Shown: positions 52,178-61,566 of the stretch, one piece after another | Numbering within the stretch: the stretch's first letter is position 1 | Layout: every line of letters starts with the position of its first letter | Assembly (NCBI RefSeq): GCF_001306145.1 | Contig: NZ_LGKO01000002.1 | Location: forward strand, 806,001 to 870,000 | Reading direction: 5' to 3' | Source: Thermanaerothrix daxensis | Lineage (GTDB): Bacteria > Chloroflexota > Anaerolineae > Anaerolineales > Anaerolineaceae | Length of the DNA: 64,000 nt | The notes under the pieces: model-generated | What the model was told of the DNA's origin: nothing | What the model saw: the letters and a program-made list of their open reading frames with translations, nothing else | Database searches by the model: none | Position numbers and translations under genes: made by a program

Positions 52178-53755
52178 ATGGAGTTGGAACAGGAGCGAGA
52201 CTCGTTTGAACTGTTGCTGGAAATCAGCCGTGAGCTGGCATCCAGTTTAGATCTGGGAACGGTGCTGGCGCGCGTTTTGTTCCTCTCTACTCGCAATGTG
52301 GGGGCTGAGCGAGGAAGTCTGATTGCGTTAAACGAAGAGGGGAAGCCGATTGAAGCCGCCATTGTCGTTGAGGGTTCCATTTATCGCCCAACCGTGGCTG
52401 AAATGCGCGAAGTTTTGGAGCACGGGTTGGCTGGGTGGGTGGCGGATCATCGTCAGGCAACGCTGGTCGAGGACACCTCCAGGGATGAACGCTGGGTGAG
52501 GCGGGCTGATGACCGTGAAGAGGCCAACCGACGCAAATCCGCCATTTGTGTGCCTTTATTGGCACAGGATCAACTGGTAGGTGTGTTGACTCTGGTGCAT
52601 GCCAGGCCGGGGTTTTTCACTCCAGAGCACTTGCGCCTGTTGCAGACCATTGCAGACCTGGCTGGGTTGGCGGTGCGAAATGCGCAACTTTATCATTCCA
52701 TGCAGAGGGCGCAACAACGTTACCGAGATTTGTTCGATGACAGCATTGATCCAATTTTGATCACGACTGTGGAGGGTGTGATTGTTGAAGCCAATCGTCA
52801 GGCAATGGCAAGTAGTGGTTACGCTTTGCAGCAATTAGTAGGTCAATCCCTGGACCTCTTCCATCATGCCAACTGGGGATTGGTTCAAGAGCAATGGGCA
52901 AAGGGGGAGTGGCCTCATCCGATAACCTATCAAGGAACTGTCAGACGTCGAGATGGGAGCGAATTTCCGGTGGAGGTGTATGTACGCCGTGTGGTTTTAC
53001 AGGATAAACCTTATCTGCAATGGACGTTACGAGACATCACAGAACGCAAAGCCCTGGATGCGCTTCGTGAAGACCTGACAGCCATGATCTACCATGATCT
53101 GCGTTCCCCCTTGGCCAACATTATTTCCAGTCTGGACATTTTGAACACTTTGTTGCCCCTAGAGAATATGCCGGCCTTGCAACCGGTTTTTCAAATTGCC
53201 ATGCGTTCGACGGATCGTTTGCAAAGGCTAATCAGTTCCTTGCTGGATATTAACCGTTTGGAGGCCGGTCAACCCATTACAAATCGCAAGCCCATTCATC
53301 CACAGGCTCTGATTCAGGAGGCGCGCGAGGCGGTTCAACCCCTTTTGGAGAGTAAACAGCAGACTTTGGAACTTGAACTTCCCTCATCTCTGCCAGTAGT
53401 ATGGGTGGATGGCGATATGATTCGGCGGGTTTTGATCAACCTCCTGGAGAATGCCATTAAATTTACCCCGACGGGTGGTAAGTTGCGACTGGGGGGCTCT
53501 GCTCAGGAAGATTATGTCCAGTTATGGGTTCAAGATAATGGCCCTGGAATTGATCCAGCCTATCACGAGGTGATTTTCGAGAAGTTTAGCCGCCTTCAGG
53601 GCGAACGCTATCCCCGCGGTTTAGGCTTAGGATTGGCCTTTTGCCAGCTAGCCGTGCAGGCACATGGTGGTAAAATTTGGGTGGAAAGTGAGACCGGGAA
53701 GGGAAGCCGTTTTGTCTTTACCCTCCCGGTTTACCGTGAACCCCAATCCACCTGA
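52178..53755 (+). CDS. GAF-PAS sensor histidine kinase
   Basis: 525 residues: helical lead (1-20), GAF (about 22-170), PAS (about 180-290, ending LRDITERKALDAL), HisKA with His306 in MIYHDLRSPL, and HATPase with NLLENAIKF, DNGPGI and GLGLGLAFCQ. No membrane segment, so it is a cytoplasmic sensor. No response regulator adjoins it, so its partner is elsewhere. ATG 52178 follows AAGGA at a long spacing. The ligand is unknown. Confidence 0.93.
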   Translation: MELEQERDSFELLLEISRELASSLDLGTVLARVLFLSTRNVGAERGSLIALNEEGKPIEAAIVVEGSIYRPTVAEMREVLEHGLAGWVADHRQATLVEDTSRDERWVRRADDREEANRRKSAICVPLLAQDQLVGVLTLVHARPGFFTPEHLRLLQTIADLAGLAVRNAQLYHSMQRAQQRYRDLFDDSIDPILITTVEGVIVEANRQAMASSGYALQQLVGQSLDLFHHANWGLVQEQWAKGEWPHPITYQGTVRRRDGSEFPVEVYVRRVVLQDKPYLQWTLRDITERKALDALREDLTAMIYHDLRSPLANIISSLDILNTLLPLENMPALQPVFQIAMRSTDRLQRLISSLLDINRLEAGQPITNRKPIHPQALIQEAREAVQPLLESKQQTLELELPSSLPVVWVDGDMIRRVLINLLENAIKFTPTGGKLRLGGSAQEDYVQLWVQDNGPGIDPAYHEVIFEKFSRLQGERYPRGLGLGLAFCQLAVQAHGGKIWVESETGKGSRFVFTLPVYREPQST

Positions 53756-53775
53756 GGTCGGACAAAGGGCAGGTT

Positions 53776-54636
53776 ATGCAGGAACTATTCCCAAACTTAT
53801 ATATCGAGCAAGGATATCCGGGCGTTGTCCTGGGGGTCATCACTCTCCCTCATGGGCTGGTACTGATTGATGCGCCGTTTCGCCCTGAGGATATTCGTTC
53901 GTGGCGGGCGGCGCTGGTTAACTTAGGGGGTGGCGTGGATCGTTTGCTTGTCAATCTGGATGCCCATGTGGATCGTACCTTGGGCAGTCGGGCCATGGAT
54001 TGCACGGTGATTGCCCATGAGGGTGTGGTCGCGGTACTGCGTAATCGCCCAGCCACTCTCAAAGCCCAAGGTGTGGAAACCGGAGCGGAATGGGAACTTT
54101 ATGAGAATTTAGGCAGCGTGCGTTGGTCTCCTCCTGAAATTACCTTCACCGAACGTATGAAGATTTTCTGGAATGAGGCGCCGCTGGTACTGGAGTACCA
54201 CCCGGGACCCTCAAATGGGGCTATCTGGGTCAACGTGTTGGAACATAAAACGGTGTTTGTGGGCGATGCCGTGGTCTATCCGCAGCCCCCGTTCTTGGCT
54301 CAGGCGAATATTCCCGAATGGTTGCGCACTCTAGAGACTCTGGCTTCTGCCGAATACCGGGATTACCTCATCATTGGCGGACGGACCGGGCTGGTGACCT
54401 TGAAGGAAGTGGAAAGGCAGGCAGAGTTTCTGCAGAAGGTGTTAACTCGCCTGGAAAGCCTGGATACAGGCAGTGCCTCGCCTGAGGTCCTGATTGCAAA
54501 CCTTGCCCGGGAATTGTTGGGAGAGTTTGAGGTTCTTCCTGAGCGTGCCGCTCAATATGAAAATCGCCTGAAGCACGGGCTGTGGCGTTACTACCTGCGT
54601 CATTACCGATCTTCTGAAGACACGGTGGAGGACTAA
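53776..54636 (+). CDS. Metallo-beta-lactamase-fold protein with altered metal site
   Basis: 286 residues. The N-terminal strand pattern (LYIEQGYPGVVLGVITLPHGLVLIDAP) is that of the MBL fold. The metal motif HxHxDH appears as DAHVDR (62-67), so only one His and the Asp remain, and the GHTPGS His is replaced (GPSNG at 144-148). FVGDAVV (GD 163-164) is kept. A helical C-terminal extension (about 215-286) replaces the usual end. Hydrolase activity is uncertain. It follows the kinase after 20 bp and may belong with its signalling. Confidence 0.78.
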   Translation: MQELFPNLYIEQGYPGVVLGVITLPHGLVLIDAPFRPEDIRSWRAALVNLGGGVDRLLVNLDAHVDRTLGSRAMDCTVIAHEGVVAVLRNRPATLKAQGVETGAEWELYENLGSVRWSPPEITFTERMKIFWNEAPLVLEYHPGPSNGAIWVNVLEHKTVFVGDAVVYPQPPFLAQANIPEWLRTLETLASAEYRDYLIIGGRTGLVTLKEVERQAEFLQKVLTRLESLDTGSASPEVLIANLARELLGEFEVLPERAAQYENRLKHGLWRYYLRHYRSSEDTVED

Positions 54637-54650
54637 AGGAGGTCATCGGC

Positions 54651-55703
54651 ATGACTGAATCGCCTTTTGTGCCCCTGGTTGAACTGACCCGCGGGCCCAT
54701 TGTTGAGTCGGTTCATCATGGGGCATTGGTTGTTGTGGATTCCCAGGGGCGTTTGTTAGCCAGTTTGGGAAACCCTTCCCTGATTATGCATTTACGTTCC
54801 ACGGCAAAGCCCTTTCAGTTGCTGCCTTTAATTGAGCAGGGGGCTGTGGAGCGATTCTCGCTCACTTCGGAAGAGATTGCAGTAATGTGCGCTTCTCACT
54901 CCGGGACGGATGAGCATGTGGCCGTGCTCACCCGTCTTCAGGCGAAGATGGGAATACAGGAGGGGGAATTACAATGCGGTGTGCATCCCCCGTTTGATGA
55001 GACTACCTGGCAGGCGATGATTCGGCAGGGGGAGTCTCCTACCCCCATTCGTCATAATTGTTCGGGAAAGCACACTAATATGCTGGCCCAGGCGGCTCTG
55101 ATGGGGGCTGATCGGGGGAATTACCTTGATCCTCAGCATCCGGTGCAGCAGCGCATTTTACACACTCTGGCGGATATATGCGGTATTTCGCTGGAAGAAA
55201 TTCGCATAGGAATAGATGGGTGCTCTGCGCCAGTCTTTGCGCTTCCTCTTTATAATGCTGCTTTAGGCTATGCCCGGCTGTGCGATCCAGTGGACCTGCC
55301 TTCCGAGCGGGCACAAGCCTGCCATATCATCACTTCGGCCATGATGGCGGCCCCGTTCATGGTGGCTGGACCAGGGCGCTTTGATACGTTAGTGATGGAA
55401 ATTGGCAAAGATAAGATCATTGCGAAAGGTGGTGCAGAGGGATATCAGGGGATAGGTGTTATGCCGGGAGCCCTGGGGCCGGGCAGCCCTGGGCTCGGGA
55501 TTGCCTTCAAGATCGCGGACGGTGATTCGGGGGGAAGAGCGCGTCCAGTGGTGGCTATTGAGGTCTTGCGCCAGTTAGGTCTGCTGGGAGAGGACGAGAT
55601 AAAAACCCACCTCGCCGATTTGGCCACACGGCCTCTGAAGAATTGGCGTGGGTTGCATGTAGGCGAGATACGCCCGGTTTTCAAACTTAGGCTTACTTCC
55701 TAA
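54651..55703 (+). CDS. Asparaginase II (PF06089 type)
   Basis: 350 residues. LRSTAKPFQLLPLIEQGAV, IAVMCASHSGTDEHV, HNCSGKHTNMLA and the later GIDGCSAPVFALPL are conserved in the asparaginase_II/ReAV family, with Ser/Thr and Lys in the active site. It hydrolyses L-asparagine to aspartate and ammonia. RBS AAGGAGG precedes ATG 54651. It lies 14 bp after the MBL gene and is likely co-transcribed with it. Confidence 0.9.
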   Translation: MTESPFVPLVELTRGPIVESVHHGALVVVDSQGRLLASLGNPSLIMHLRSTAKPFQLLPLIEQGAVERFSLTSEEIAVMCASHSGTDEHVAVLTRLQAKMGIQEGELQCGVHPPFDETTWQAMIRQGESPTPIRHNCSGKHTNMLAQAALMGADRGNYLDPQHPVQQRILHTLADICGISLEEIRIGIDGCSAPVFALPLYNAALGYARLCDPVDLPSERAQACHIITSAMMAAPFMVAGPGRFDTLVMEIGKDKIIAKGGAEGYQGIGVMPGALGPGSPGLGIAFKIADGDSGGRARPVVAIEVLRQLGLLGEDEIKTHLADLATRPLKNWRGLHVGEIRPVFKLRLTS

Positions 55704-55731
55704 TTCTTTTTAGAGGGCAAGGCGGTAAAAG

Positions 55732-56427
55732 GTGGTGAAAAGTCAATCCGATCCGCGTTTGGTGGCCAAAGCCCAGCAGGTTTATGAACGGTTGTTACAG
55801 CAGTTTGGTGAACCACGCTGGCGCAAGCCCCTCTCGGCTCTAGAAGAACTGATTTCCACCATTCTTTCCCAGAACACGAATGATCGCAACCGTGATCTGG
55901 CCTTTGAGCGTTTAAGGGCACGTTTCCCATCTTGGGATGCTGTGCGTGATGCCGATCCGGAGGCAGTCATTGAAGCCATTCGACCAGCCGGCCTGGCCAA
56001 TCAAAAAGGGCCGCGTATTCAGGCTTTGCTGCGCCAGATCACCGCTGAGCGAGGATCGTTAGATCTTTCATTCCTTGAGGAAATGTCTCCGGAGGAGGCT
56101 CGGGCCTGGTTGATGCGTTTCAATGGGGTGGGCCCTAAAACGGCTGCGATTGTTCTTCAGTTTGCTTTGGGAAAGCCTTCTTTCCCTGTGGACACTCATA
56201 TTTACCGCGTCAGTGGGCGCTTGGGGCTGCGCCCCCCAAAAATGAGTGTTGAAGAGGCACATACTCACCTAGCTTCTCTGTTCGCACCGGAAACTTACGG
56301 GGTTGCTCATCTTAATCTCATCCGTCTGGGGCGTGAGATTTGCCTGGCGCGTCATCCGCGCTGTTCTGTTTGTCCTCTGAACGATTTGTGTGATGATTAT
56401 CAGCTTCGGCTGAGAGATGCGCCCTGA
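55732..56427 (+). CDS. Endonuclease III-like DNA glycosylase
   Basis: 231 residues. ILSQNTNDRNRDLAF is the N-terminal signature. The helix-hairpin-helix FNGVGPKTAAIVL has Lys136, and PVDTHIYRV has Asp154, the catalytic pair. C204-C211-C214-C220 (x6, x2, x5) binds the 4Fe-4S cluster. It removes oxidised pyrimidines. The start is GTG 55732 or the next codon GTG 55735, both close to AAAGG. Spacing to the asparaginase gene is 28 bp. Confidence 0.92.
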   Translation: MVKSQSDPRLVAKAQQVYERLLQQFGEPRWRKPLSALEELISTILSQNTNDRNRDLAFERLRARFPSWDAVRDADPEAVIEAIRPAGLANQKGPRIQALLRQITAERGSLDLSFLEEMSPEEARAWLMRFNGVGPKTAAIVLQFALGKPSFPVDTHIYRVSGRLGLRPPKMSVEEAHTHLASLFAPETYGVAHLNLIRLGREICLARHPRCSVCPLNDLCDDYQLRLRDAP

Positions 56428-56727
56428 GATTTTTGTCCGGAGGCTTCGATTGGCGTCACAGGCTTACAGAGAGGGGAGTCGTCTATAGGATTCACATAAT
56501 TGCCAAGTAAATTAACCTTTGTTTGGCTTGACAATGGGATTTACCCCTCTATATAATCAAAGCAGTTTTTGGCTTTGAGGCTGTTTCCATCTCACCCCGG
56601 ACAGACAGAAAACAAAAACAAGCGGATTCCCTCAACAACTTTGAAATCTATTGGCTCAAAAGTGCCTACATTCCCCAGTTGGCATTTGGCTGTATTATTT
56701 GTGATTTAATATCCTGAGGCTTGTGCG
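56428..56727 (+). other. 300-bp intergenic leader region before the nucleoside operon
   Basis: No gene is supportable here. The left 100 bp are featureless, then a strong promoter occurs at 56528-56557 and a leader of about 160 nt runs to the TTG start at 56728. I searched the leader by eye for purine, preQ1 and other nucleoside-related riboswitch cores and found none. Only short stems such as TGCC/GGCA (56669-56686) are visible. Confidence 0.6.
56528..56557 (+). promoter_or_regulatory. Strong sigma-70/A promoter of the nucleoside operon
   Basis: TTGACA (56528-56533), 18-bp spacer, TATAAT (56552-56557), both consensus. It lies 170 bp before the nucleoside hydrolase start, with no gene between. 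Confidence 0.85.
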
Positions 56728-57684
56728 TTGGATTATTCTTCCCTGATCCCCCTTCTCATAGATACAGATGCTGGAGTGGATGACGCCAGTGCCCTGATGA
56801 TTGCACTGGCCTGTCCTCGCGTGCAACTGTTGGCAATCACGACAGTACATGGCAATGTGCCGGTCAGGCAGGCTACTCAAAATGTCAGCCTTGTTCTGGA
56901 TGTGATGGGTCGCGAGGTGCCTCTTTATGAAGGCGCCTCGCGTCCGCTTTTAGGGGCGCCTTTGGATGCTTCCGACATTATGGGTCCCGATGGCTTGGGT
57001 GGAGTAACCGCCTGGACGCAGCCCTCTATGCGCCAAAGGCGCTCGAGCATGGCGGCGGTTGCTCTGGTGCAATGGCTGACGCACCAGCCGGAATCCGCCC
57101 AAACCCATCTGGTGGCTTTGGGCCCGCTGACCAACCTGGCCCTGGCGCTTGCTTTGAAGCCAGATTTGCCGCGATATGTAGCGCGCCTGGTCATCATGGG
57201 GGGAACTTCTGAAGCGCGAGGAAATGCTTCGGCGGTGGCTGAGTTTAACTTCTTTGCAGATCCTGAAGCGGCGGCGCGGGTGCTTGAGGCAGGGTTCAAG
57301 GATGTGTGGTTGTTGCCGTGGGAGACCTCATTGCGCCATCCGATTGCCTGGTCGGACTTTGATGCGCTGCTCTTTCCGGAGAATCCGCGCACACGGTTTT
57401 TGCGGCATATTACCGGGTACCTCCGCCAACGCCTTCAAAACCTGGGGTTGCCCGGAATGGTCTTGCCGGATTTTTTGGCGATGCTGGTGGCTCTCTACCC
57501 TGAATGTGTCCAGGAAAGCCTTCCCGTCCATGCAACTGTCGAGACGGAGGGACGGCTAGGGCGGGGTTTGCTGGCAATTTCGTGGCTGCCAGGGGTTTCC
57601 ACACCAAATCTCCATCTTGTGACCCGGCTGGACTTGCAGAAGGGGCTCGAGATTCTGCGGGCTTCGCTTACGGATGGGAACTGA
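56728..57684 (+). CDS. Nucleoside hydrolase (inosine/uridine-preferring family)
   Basis: 318 residues. LIDTDAGVDDASALMIAL is the Ca2+ motif DTDxxxDD. VHGNV near residue 40, LVALGPLTNLALAL and GNASAVAEFNFFADPEAA are the other family blocks, with the catalytic Asp among the N-terminal Asp residues. It splits nucleosides to base and ribose. Start TTG 56728 with GAGG eight bases upstream. It precedes the BMP transporter genes, so it likely degrades imported nucleosides. Confidence 0.92.
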   Translation: MDYSSLIPLLIDTDAGVDDASALMIALACPRVQLLAITTVHGNVPVRQATQNVSLVLDVMGREVPLYEGASRPLLGAPLDASDIMGPDGLGGVTAWTQPSMRQRRSSMAAVALVQWLTHQPESAQTHLVALGPLTNLALALALKPDLPRYVARLVIMGGTSEARGNASAVAEFNFFADPEAAARVLEAGFKDVWLLPWETSLRHPIAWSDFDALLFPENPRTRFLRHITGYLRQRLQNLGLPGMVLPDFLAMLVALYPECVQESLPVHATVETEGRLGRGLLAISWLPGVSTPNLHLVTRLDLQKGLEILRASLTDGN

Positions 57685-57774
57685 AAGGAGGTGGTCCTGA
57701 GAGGTGGTGTTGTGAATTTGCCCCATGAGTTTAGATCCAGTTTGTCGCTCAACTTATTCCAGGAGGTAGAGGTC

Positions 57775-58830
57775 ATGAAGTCAAAGGCTTTGGTTTTGGT
57801 GTACGTGCTGGTGGTGCTGGCTCTGGTTCTGGCAGCCTGTGCACCGGCTCAGCAGGGTGTTACCCAGGCACCCCCAACTGAAAAGAAACTCAGGGTGGTT
57901 AACCTGATCAATGGGGTGCTGGGGGATAAGTCCTTCTTTGATTCGGCGAATCGTGGCATGGAGATGGCGAAGAAGGATTTTGGCATTGAGGTCAAAACCA
58001 TTGAGGCAGGCATTGATCCGGCGAAGTGGAAACCCGCCCTTGAAGACGCGGCTGCTAACGAAGAGTACGACATTTTGATTGTGGGCACTTTCCAGATGTC
58101 GGAGTTTCTCCAGGAAGTAGCCCCGAAGTATCCGGATAAAAAGTTCATCATTTATGATGTGTCGGTGGATTATAGTAAATGCGATTGCAAGAACGTATAC
58201 TCGGTGACGTACAAGCAAAACGAGGGCTCCTATCTAGCGGGCTTGTATGCTGGGCTGATGTCACAATCCAAGATTGTGGGTGCCATTGGGGGACAAGATA
58301 TCCCGGTCATCAATGACTTTATTGTGGGTTACAAACAAGGCGCCAAAGATGCCGGCCTTTCTGAGCAGAACGTCATTGTGCAGTATGCAGGCGGCTGGAA
58401 CGACCCGGCGAAAGGGAAGGAGATTGCCCTGGCCATGTACCAGCAAGGGGCAGATATTGTCTTCAACATTGCTGGTGGTACAGGAGTTGGTATCTTCCAG
58501 GCCGCGCAGGAGGTTAACAAGTATGCCATCGGGGTAGATTCGGACCAGGCGTTGATCGTGGAAACCACTAACCCTGAGCAAGCCAAGCACATCCTTACCT
58601 CGATGATGAAGAACGTAGATAACAGCCTTTACCGCGCCATCAAACTGCACCTGGAAGGCAAACTGCCCTATGGGCAGGCAGAGGCGTTGGGCATTGCCGA
58701 AGGCGGAGTGGGTCTGGCTAAGAATAAATACTATGACCAGTTCACACCTGCTGAGGTAAAGGCTAAGATTGATCAGGCTGAGAAGGATATTCTTGAAGGC
58801 AAGATCGTTGTAGATACCGTCTTCAAATAA
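57775..58830 (+). CDS. BMP-family nucleoside-binding lipoprotein
   Basis: 351 residues. Signal peptide with lipobox LVLAAC (Cys at about 22) and a periplasmic-binding fold: VVNLINGVLGDKSFFDSANRG, EGSYLAGLYAGLMS, DFIVGYKQGAKDAG, VFNIAGGTGVGIF, AIGVDSDQA. This is the BMP/PnrA family of purine nucleoside-binding proteins. ATG 57775 has AGGAGG eight bases upstream; an in-frame GTG at 57691 is dismissed. It precedes its ATPase and permease genes, separated by a strong hairpin. Confidence 0.93.
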   Translation: MKSKALVLVYVLVVLALVLAACAPAQQGVTQAPPTEKKLRVVNLINGVLGDKSFFDSANRGMEMAKKDFGIEVKTIEAGIDPAKWKPALEDAAANEEYDILIVGTFQMSEFLQEVAPKYPDKKFIIYDVSVDYSKCDCKNVYSVTYKQNEGSYLAGLYAGLMSQSKIVGAIGGQDIPVINDFIVGYKQGAKDAGLSEQNVIVQYAGGWNDPAKGKEIALAMYQQGADIVFNIAGGTGVGIFQAAQEVNKYAIGVDSDQALIVETTNPEQAKHILTSMMKNVDNSLYRAIKLHLEGKLPYGQAEALGIAEGGVGLAKNKYYDQFTPAEVKAKIDQAEKDILEGKIVVDTVFK

Positions 58831-58839
58831 GAGCGGCTT

Positions 58840-58875
58840 AATGGGTGGGGACATGGATTTGTGTCCCCACCCATT
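58840..58875 (+). terminator. 14-bp hairpin between binding protein and ATPase genes
   Basis: AATGGGTGGGGACA pairs perfectly with TGTCCCCACCCATT (loop 8 nt), 10 bases after the bmp stop, with TATAA but no T-run after it. Such hairpins in transporter operons protect the binding-protein mRNA or partly stop transcription, giving more binding protein than channel. Confidence 0.65.
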
Positions 58876-58897
58876 TATAAAGTTAAATGGAGGTGGC

Positions 58898-60442
58898 ATG
58901 GCGGCTCTGGTTGAGATGGACAACATTGTCAAGATTTACCCCAATGGGGTAGTTGCTAATGATGGTGTGTCATTTTCGGTGGAGCGGGGGGAAATCCATG
59001 CCCTGGTGGGTGAGAATGGTGCGGGGAAAACCACCTTGATGAAAATCCTCTACGGCGAAGAGCGCCCGACCTCCGGGGTGATTCGTATTAATGGTAATTC
59101 GGTGCATTTCCACTCACCCCAGGATGCCATTCGGTTGGGGATCGGGATGGTGCACCAGAATTTTATGCAGATCCCGTCGCTCACTGTAGCCGAAAATATT
59201 GTGTTGGGAAAGGAGCCAACCCGGCGTGGACTTTTGGATCGTAAGGCGGCGATTCAAATTACGGAGGAACTTTCACGCCAATATGGCTTGAAAGTAGATC
59301 CTGAGGCCACTATCGAGAGCGTCAACGTGGGCATGCGCCAGCGAGTGGAGATTCTCAAGATTCTTTACCGCGGAGCGCAGATTCTCATTTTAGATGAGCC
59401 CACAGCCGTGCTCACCCCCCAAGAAACGACTGAACTGTTCAAGTCCATTCGTACTTTGGTGAAGCAGGGCAAAACGGTGATCTTTATCACCCACAAATTG
59501 CGTGAGGTAAAAGAAATCTCGGATCGGGTAACAGTAATGCGGGGGGGCAGAGTGATGGGCACCCTTCTCACTCATGAGGCCACCCGTGAAGGGCTGGCTC
59601 GGATGATGGTTGGACGAGATGTCTTTCTGGAGGTCTCTAAGCCCCCGCAGGTGCGCGGCGAAAAGGTGCTCGAGGTCTGTGATCTAACTTATGTGTCTGA
59701 AACGGGGCGCCAGGTGCTTCGTGGGGTTTCGTTCAATGTGTATGCTGGCGAGATATTGGGGGTTGCGGGTGTGGAAGGCAATGGGCAAACCGAACTGGTT
59801 GAGGTGTTAACCGGCTTGCGACCTGCAACTGGGGGAGAGGCTAGGGTGCTGGGCACTCCCATATTAAATCGTACCCCGCGGGCAGTGCGGTTGGCGGGAG
59901 TGGCCCATATTCCTGAGGACCGTCTGACGAATGGTTTGGCTCTGCAAGCAACCATTAATGAGAATTTGATTGTAGATCGCTATTTTCGTCCCCCATTTCG
60001 GCGAGGTTGGTTCATTGATAACAACGAAGTGAGACGGCATGGACAGCAGTTGATCGAAATCTTCGATATTCGTACACCCGGGGGTGAGGTGCCTGTGGCT
60101 TCGCTTTCGGGAGGGAACATGCAGAAGGTGATTCTGGCGCGTGAATTTTCCAGCCAGCCTCAACTGCTCATTGCTGCTCAGCCAACACGCGGTGTAGACG
60201 TGGGGGCTACTGAATTTATCCGTGAACAACTGGTTGAACAGCGCAACCGCGGCACAGCAGTCCTACTGGTTTCGGCTGACCTGGCCGAGGTAATGAGTTT
60301 GTCAGATCGCCTGGTGGTAATGTATGAGGGGCAAATTACAGGCGTTTTCCCAGAGGCTGCAAAGGCGACGGAAGAGGAGATTGGCTATTACATGTTGGGG
60401 GTAAAACGGCAATCCCCAGAGGAGATGGAGGCCTATTTATGA
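58898..60442 (+). CDS. Nucleoside ABC transporter, double ATP-binding subunit
   Basis: 514 residues with two ABC domains. The first has [14 protein letters not shown], the signature [13 protein letters not shown], and Walker [13 protein letters not shown] with ITHKL. The second has a divergent Walker [15 protein letters not shown], the signature [12 protein letters not shown] and Walker [13 protein letters not shown]. This is the layout of sugar/nucleoside (NupA, YufO-type) ATPases. The Gln in AAQPTRG replaces the usual Glu-type residue. ATG 58898, overlapping the next gene by ATGA. Confidence 0.93.
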   Translation: MAALVEMDNIVKIYPNGVVANDGVSFSVERGEIHALVGENGAGKTTLMKILYGEERPTSGVIRINGNSVHFHSPQDAIRLGIGMVHQNFMQIPSLTVAENIVLGKEPTRRGLLDRKAAIQITEELSRQYGLKVDPEATIESVNVGMRQRVEILKILYRGAQILILDEPTAVLTPQETTELFKSIRTLVKQGKTVIFITHKLREVKEISDRVTVMRGGRVMGTLLTHEATREGLARMMVGRDVFLEVSKPPQVRGEKVLEVCDLTYVSETGRQVLRGVSFNVYAGEILGVAGVEGNGQTELVEVLTGLRPATGGEARVLGTPILNRTPRAVRLAGVAHIPEDRLTNGLALQATINENLIVDRYFRPPFRRGWFIDNNEVRRHGQQLIEIFDIRTPGGEVPVASLSGGNMQKVILAREFSSQPQLLIAAQPTRGVDVGATEFIREQLVEQRNRGTAVLLVSADLAEVMSLSDRLVVMYEGQITGVFPEAAKATEEEIGYYMLGVKRQSPEEMEAYL

Positions 60443-61563
60443 ACCTGTTGCGTAAGCCGGCTGTGCGAGAATTTTTACGCATAATAATTGCCGTCTCTGC
60501 GGCATTATTGCTTGGCTTTTTCATTACTTTGTTGGTTTCAAAACAACCCCTTGAAGCCTATCGCGCTTTTCTGTTGGGGCCCCTTTCTCGGTTTAATCGC
60601 TTTGGTGATTGGATTGAAGAATCAATTACTTTGACTTTGGTGGGGCTGGCCGTTGCACTGGTCTTCAAATCCAAACAATTTAGTCTGGGAGCTGAAGGCC
60701 AGATTTTGTTGGGTGCTTTAGTCTCGGGTTCAATTGCTCTTTTTGTTCCCTTGCCCGGTTATTTGCGGATTCCGCTGGCGCTTTTGGCTGCAATGGGAGT
60801 GGGCTTTGTGTGGGGATATCTTCCCGGCTACCTGAAGGCTCATTTGAATGCTAATGAAATTGTATCCACCTTGATGTTAAACACGATTGCGCTGAAGCTC
60901 TACGATTATTTTTTGATTTTTCACATCAAACCCCCGAATGCGGGTTACAACGCGTCGGAGACCTTCACGAAAGACGGAATTCTACCCTCGTTTGTTCCAC
61001 CTTTGCCTTTCCTTGCGGACCTGCGTGCACGTTTCATGAGCCAGACCAACATTACGATCATGTTGTATCTGGCCATCCTTGCTTTCCTGGTGGCGTATTT
61101 TCTTATGTATCGCACTCCTTTTGGTTATGAGTTGCGCATGATTGGAGCCAATATCAAGTTTGCGCGTTATGGCGGCATTAATGTCAAACGCACCATTATT
61201 TTGGCCTTCGCGGTGAGTGGTGTTTTTGCCGGGCTGGCAGGAGCCCACCTTGCGATGGGCATTCACACCAAATTGATTCAGAACATTTCGCTTGGGATCG
61301 GGTTTGAAGGCATTGTTGTAGCCCTGATGGCACGCAACAATCCGCTTTTCGTCCCGCTTTCGGCGCTGGCTTACGGGTATTTGCGAGCGGGTGCGGATAT
61401 TATGGAGCGCAGTTCTGATGTCTCGCGTGAGATGGTGTTGGTCATTCAGGCATTAATTATCTTGCTGGTGACCGCTGAGCAGGTGCTGCCCGTGATCCAG
61501 CAACGCGTAGCGGCTCGTCGGGAAGCCCAACCAGCCGCATCTCTGGCAGAGGGAGGCCAGTAG
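60439..61563 (+). CDS. Nucleoside ABC transporter permease, subunit 1
   Basis: 374 residues with about nine membrane segments. FSLGAEGQILLGALVSG and GYLPGYLKAHLNANEIVSTLMLN are the conserved NupB/YufP-type blocks, and RMIGANIKFARYGGINVKR is the cytoplasmic coupling loop. It forms the membrane channel together with the next gene. It starts by ATGA overlap with the ATPase gene. Confidence 0.92.
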   Translation: MNLLRKPAVREFLRIIIAVSAALLLGFFITLLVSKQPLEAYRAFLLGPLSRFNRFGDWIEESITLTLVGLAVALVFKSKQFSLGAEGQILLGALVSGSIALFVPLPGYLRIPLALLAAMGVGFVWGYLPGYLKAHLNANEIVSTLMLNTIALKLYDYFLIFHIKPPNAGYNASETFTKDGILPSFVPPLPFLADLRARFMSQTNITIMLYLAILAFLVAYFLMYRTPFGYELRMIGANIKFARYGGINVKRTIILAFAVSGVFAGLAGAHLAMGIHTKLIQNISLGIGFEGIVVALMARNNPLFVPLSALAYGYLRAGADIMERSSDVSREMVLVIQALIILLVTAEQVLPVIQQRVAARREAQPAASLAEGGQ

Positions 61564-61566
61564 ACT

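Noticed and set aside
56564-56727. Purine or nucleoside riboswitch in the leader of the nucleoside hydrolase operon
   Set aside because: Position and gene content invite it, but none of the conserved cores (for example the purine J1/2 and J2/3 sequences) is present.
57691-57774. N-terminal extension of the BMP lipoprotein from GTG 57691
   Set aside because: It would bury the lipoprotein signal peptide; ATG 57775 with AGGAGG gives a canonical signal sequence.
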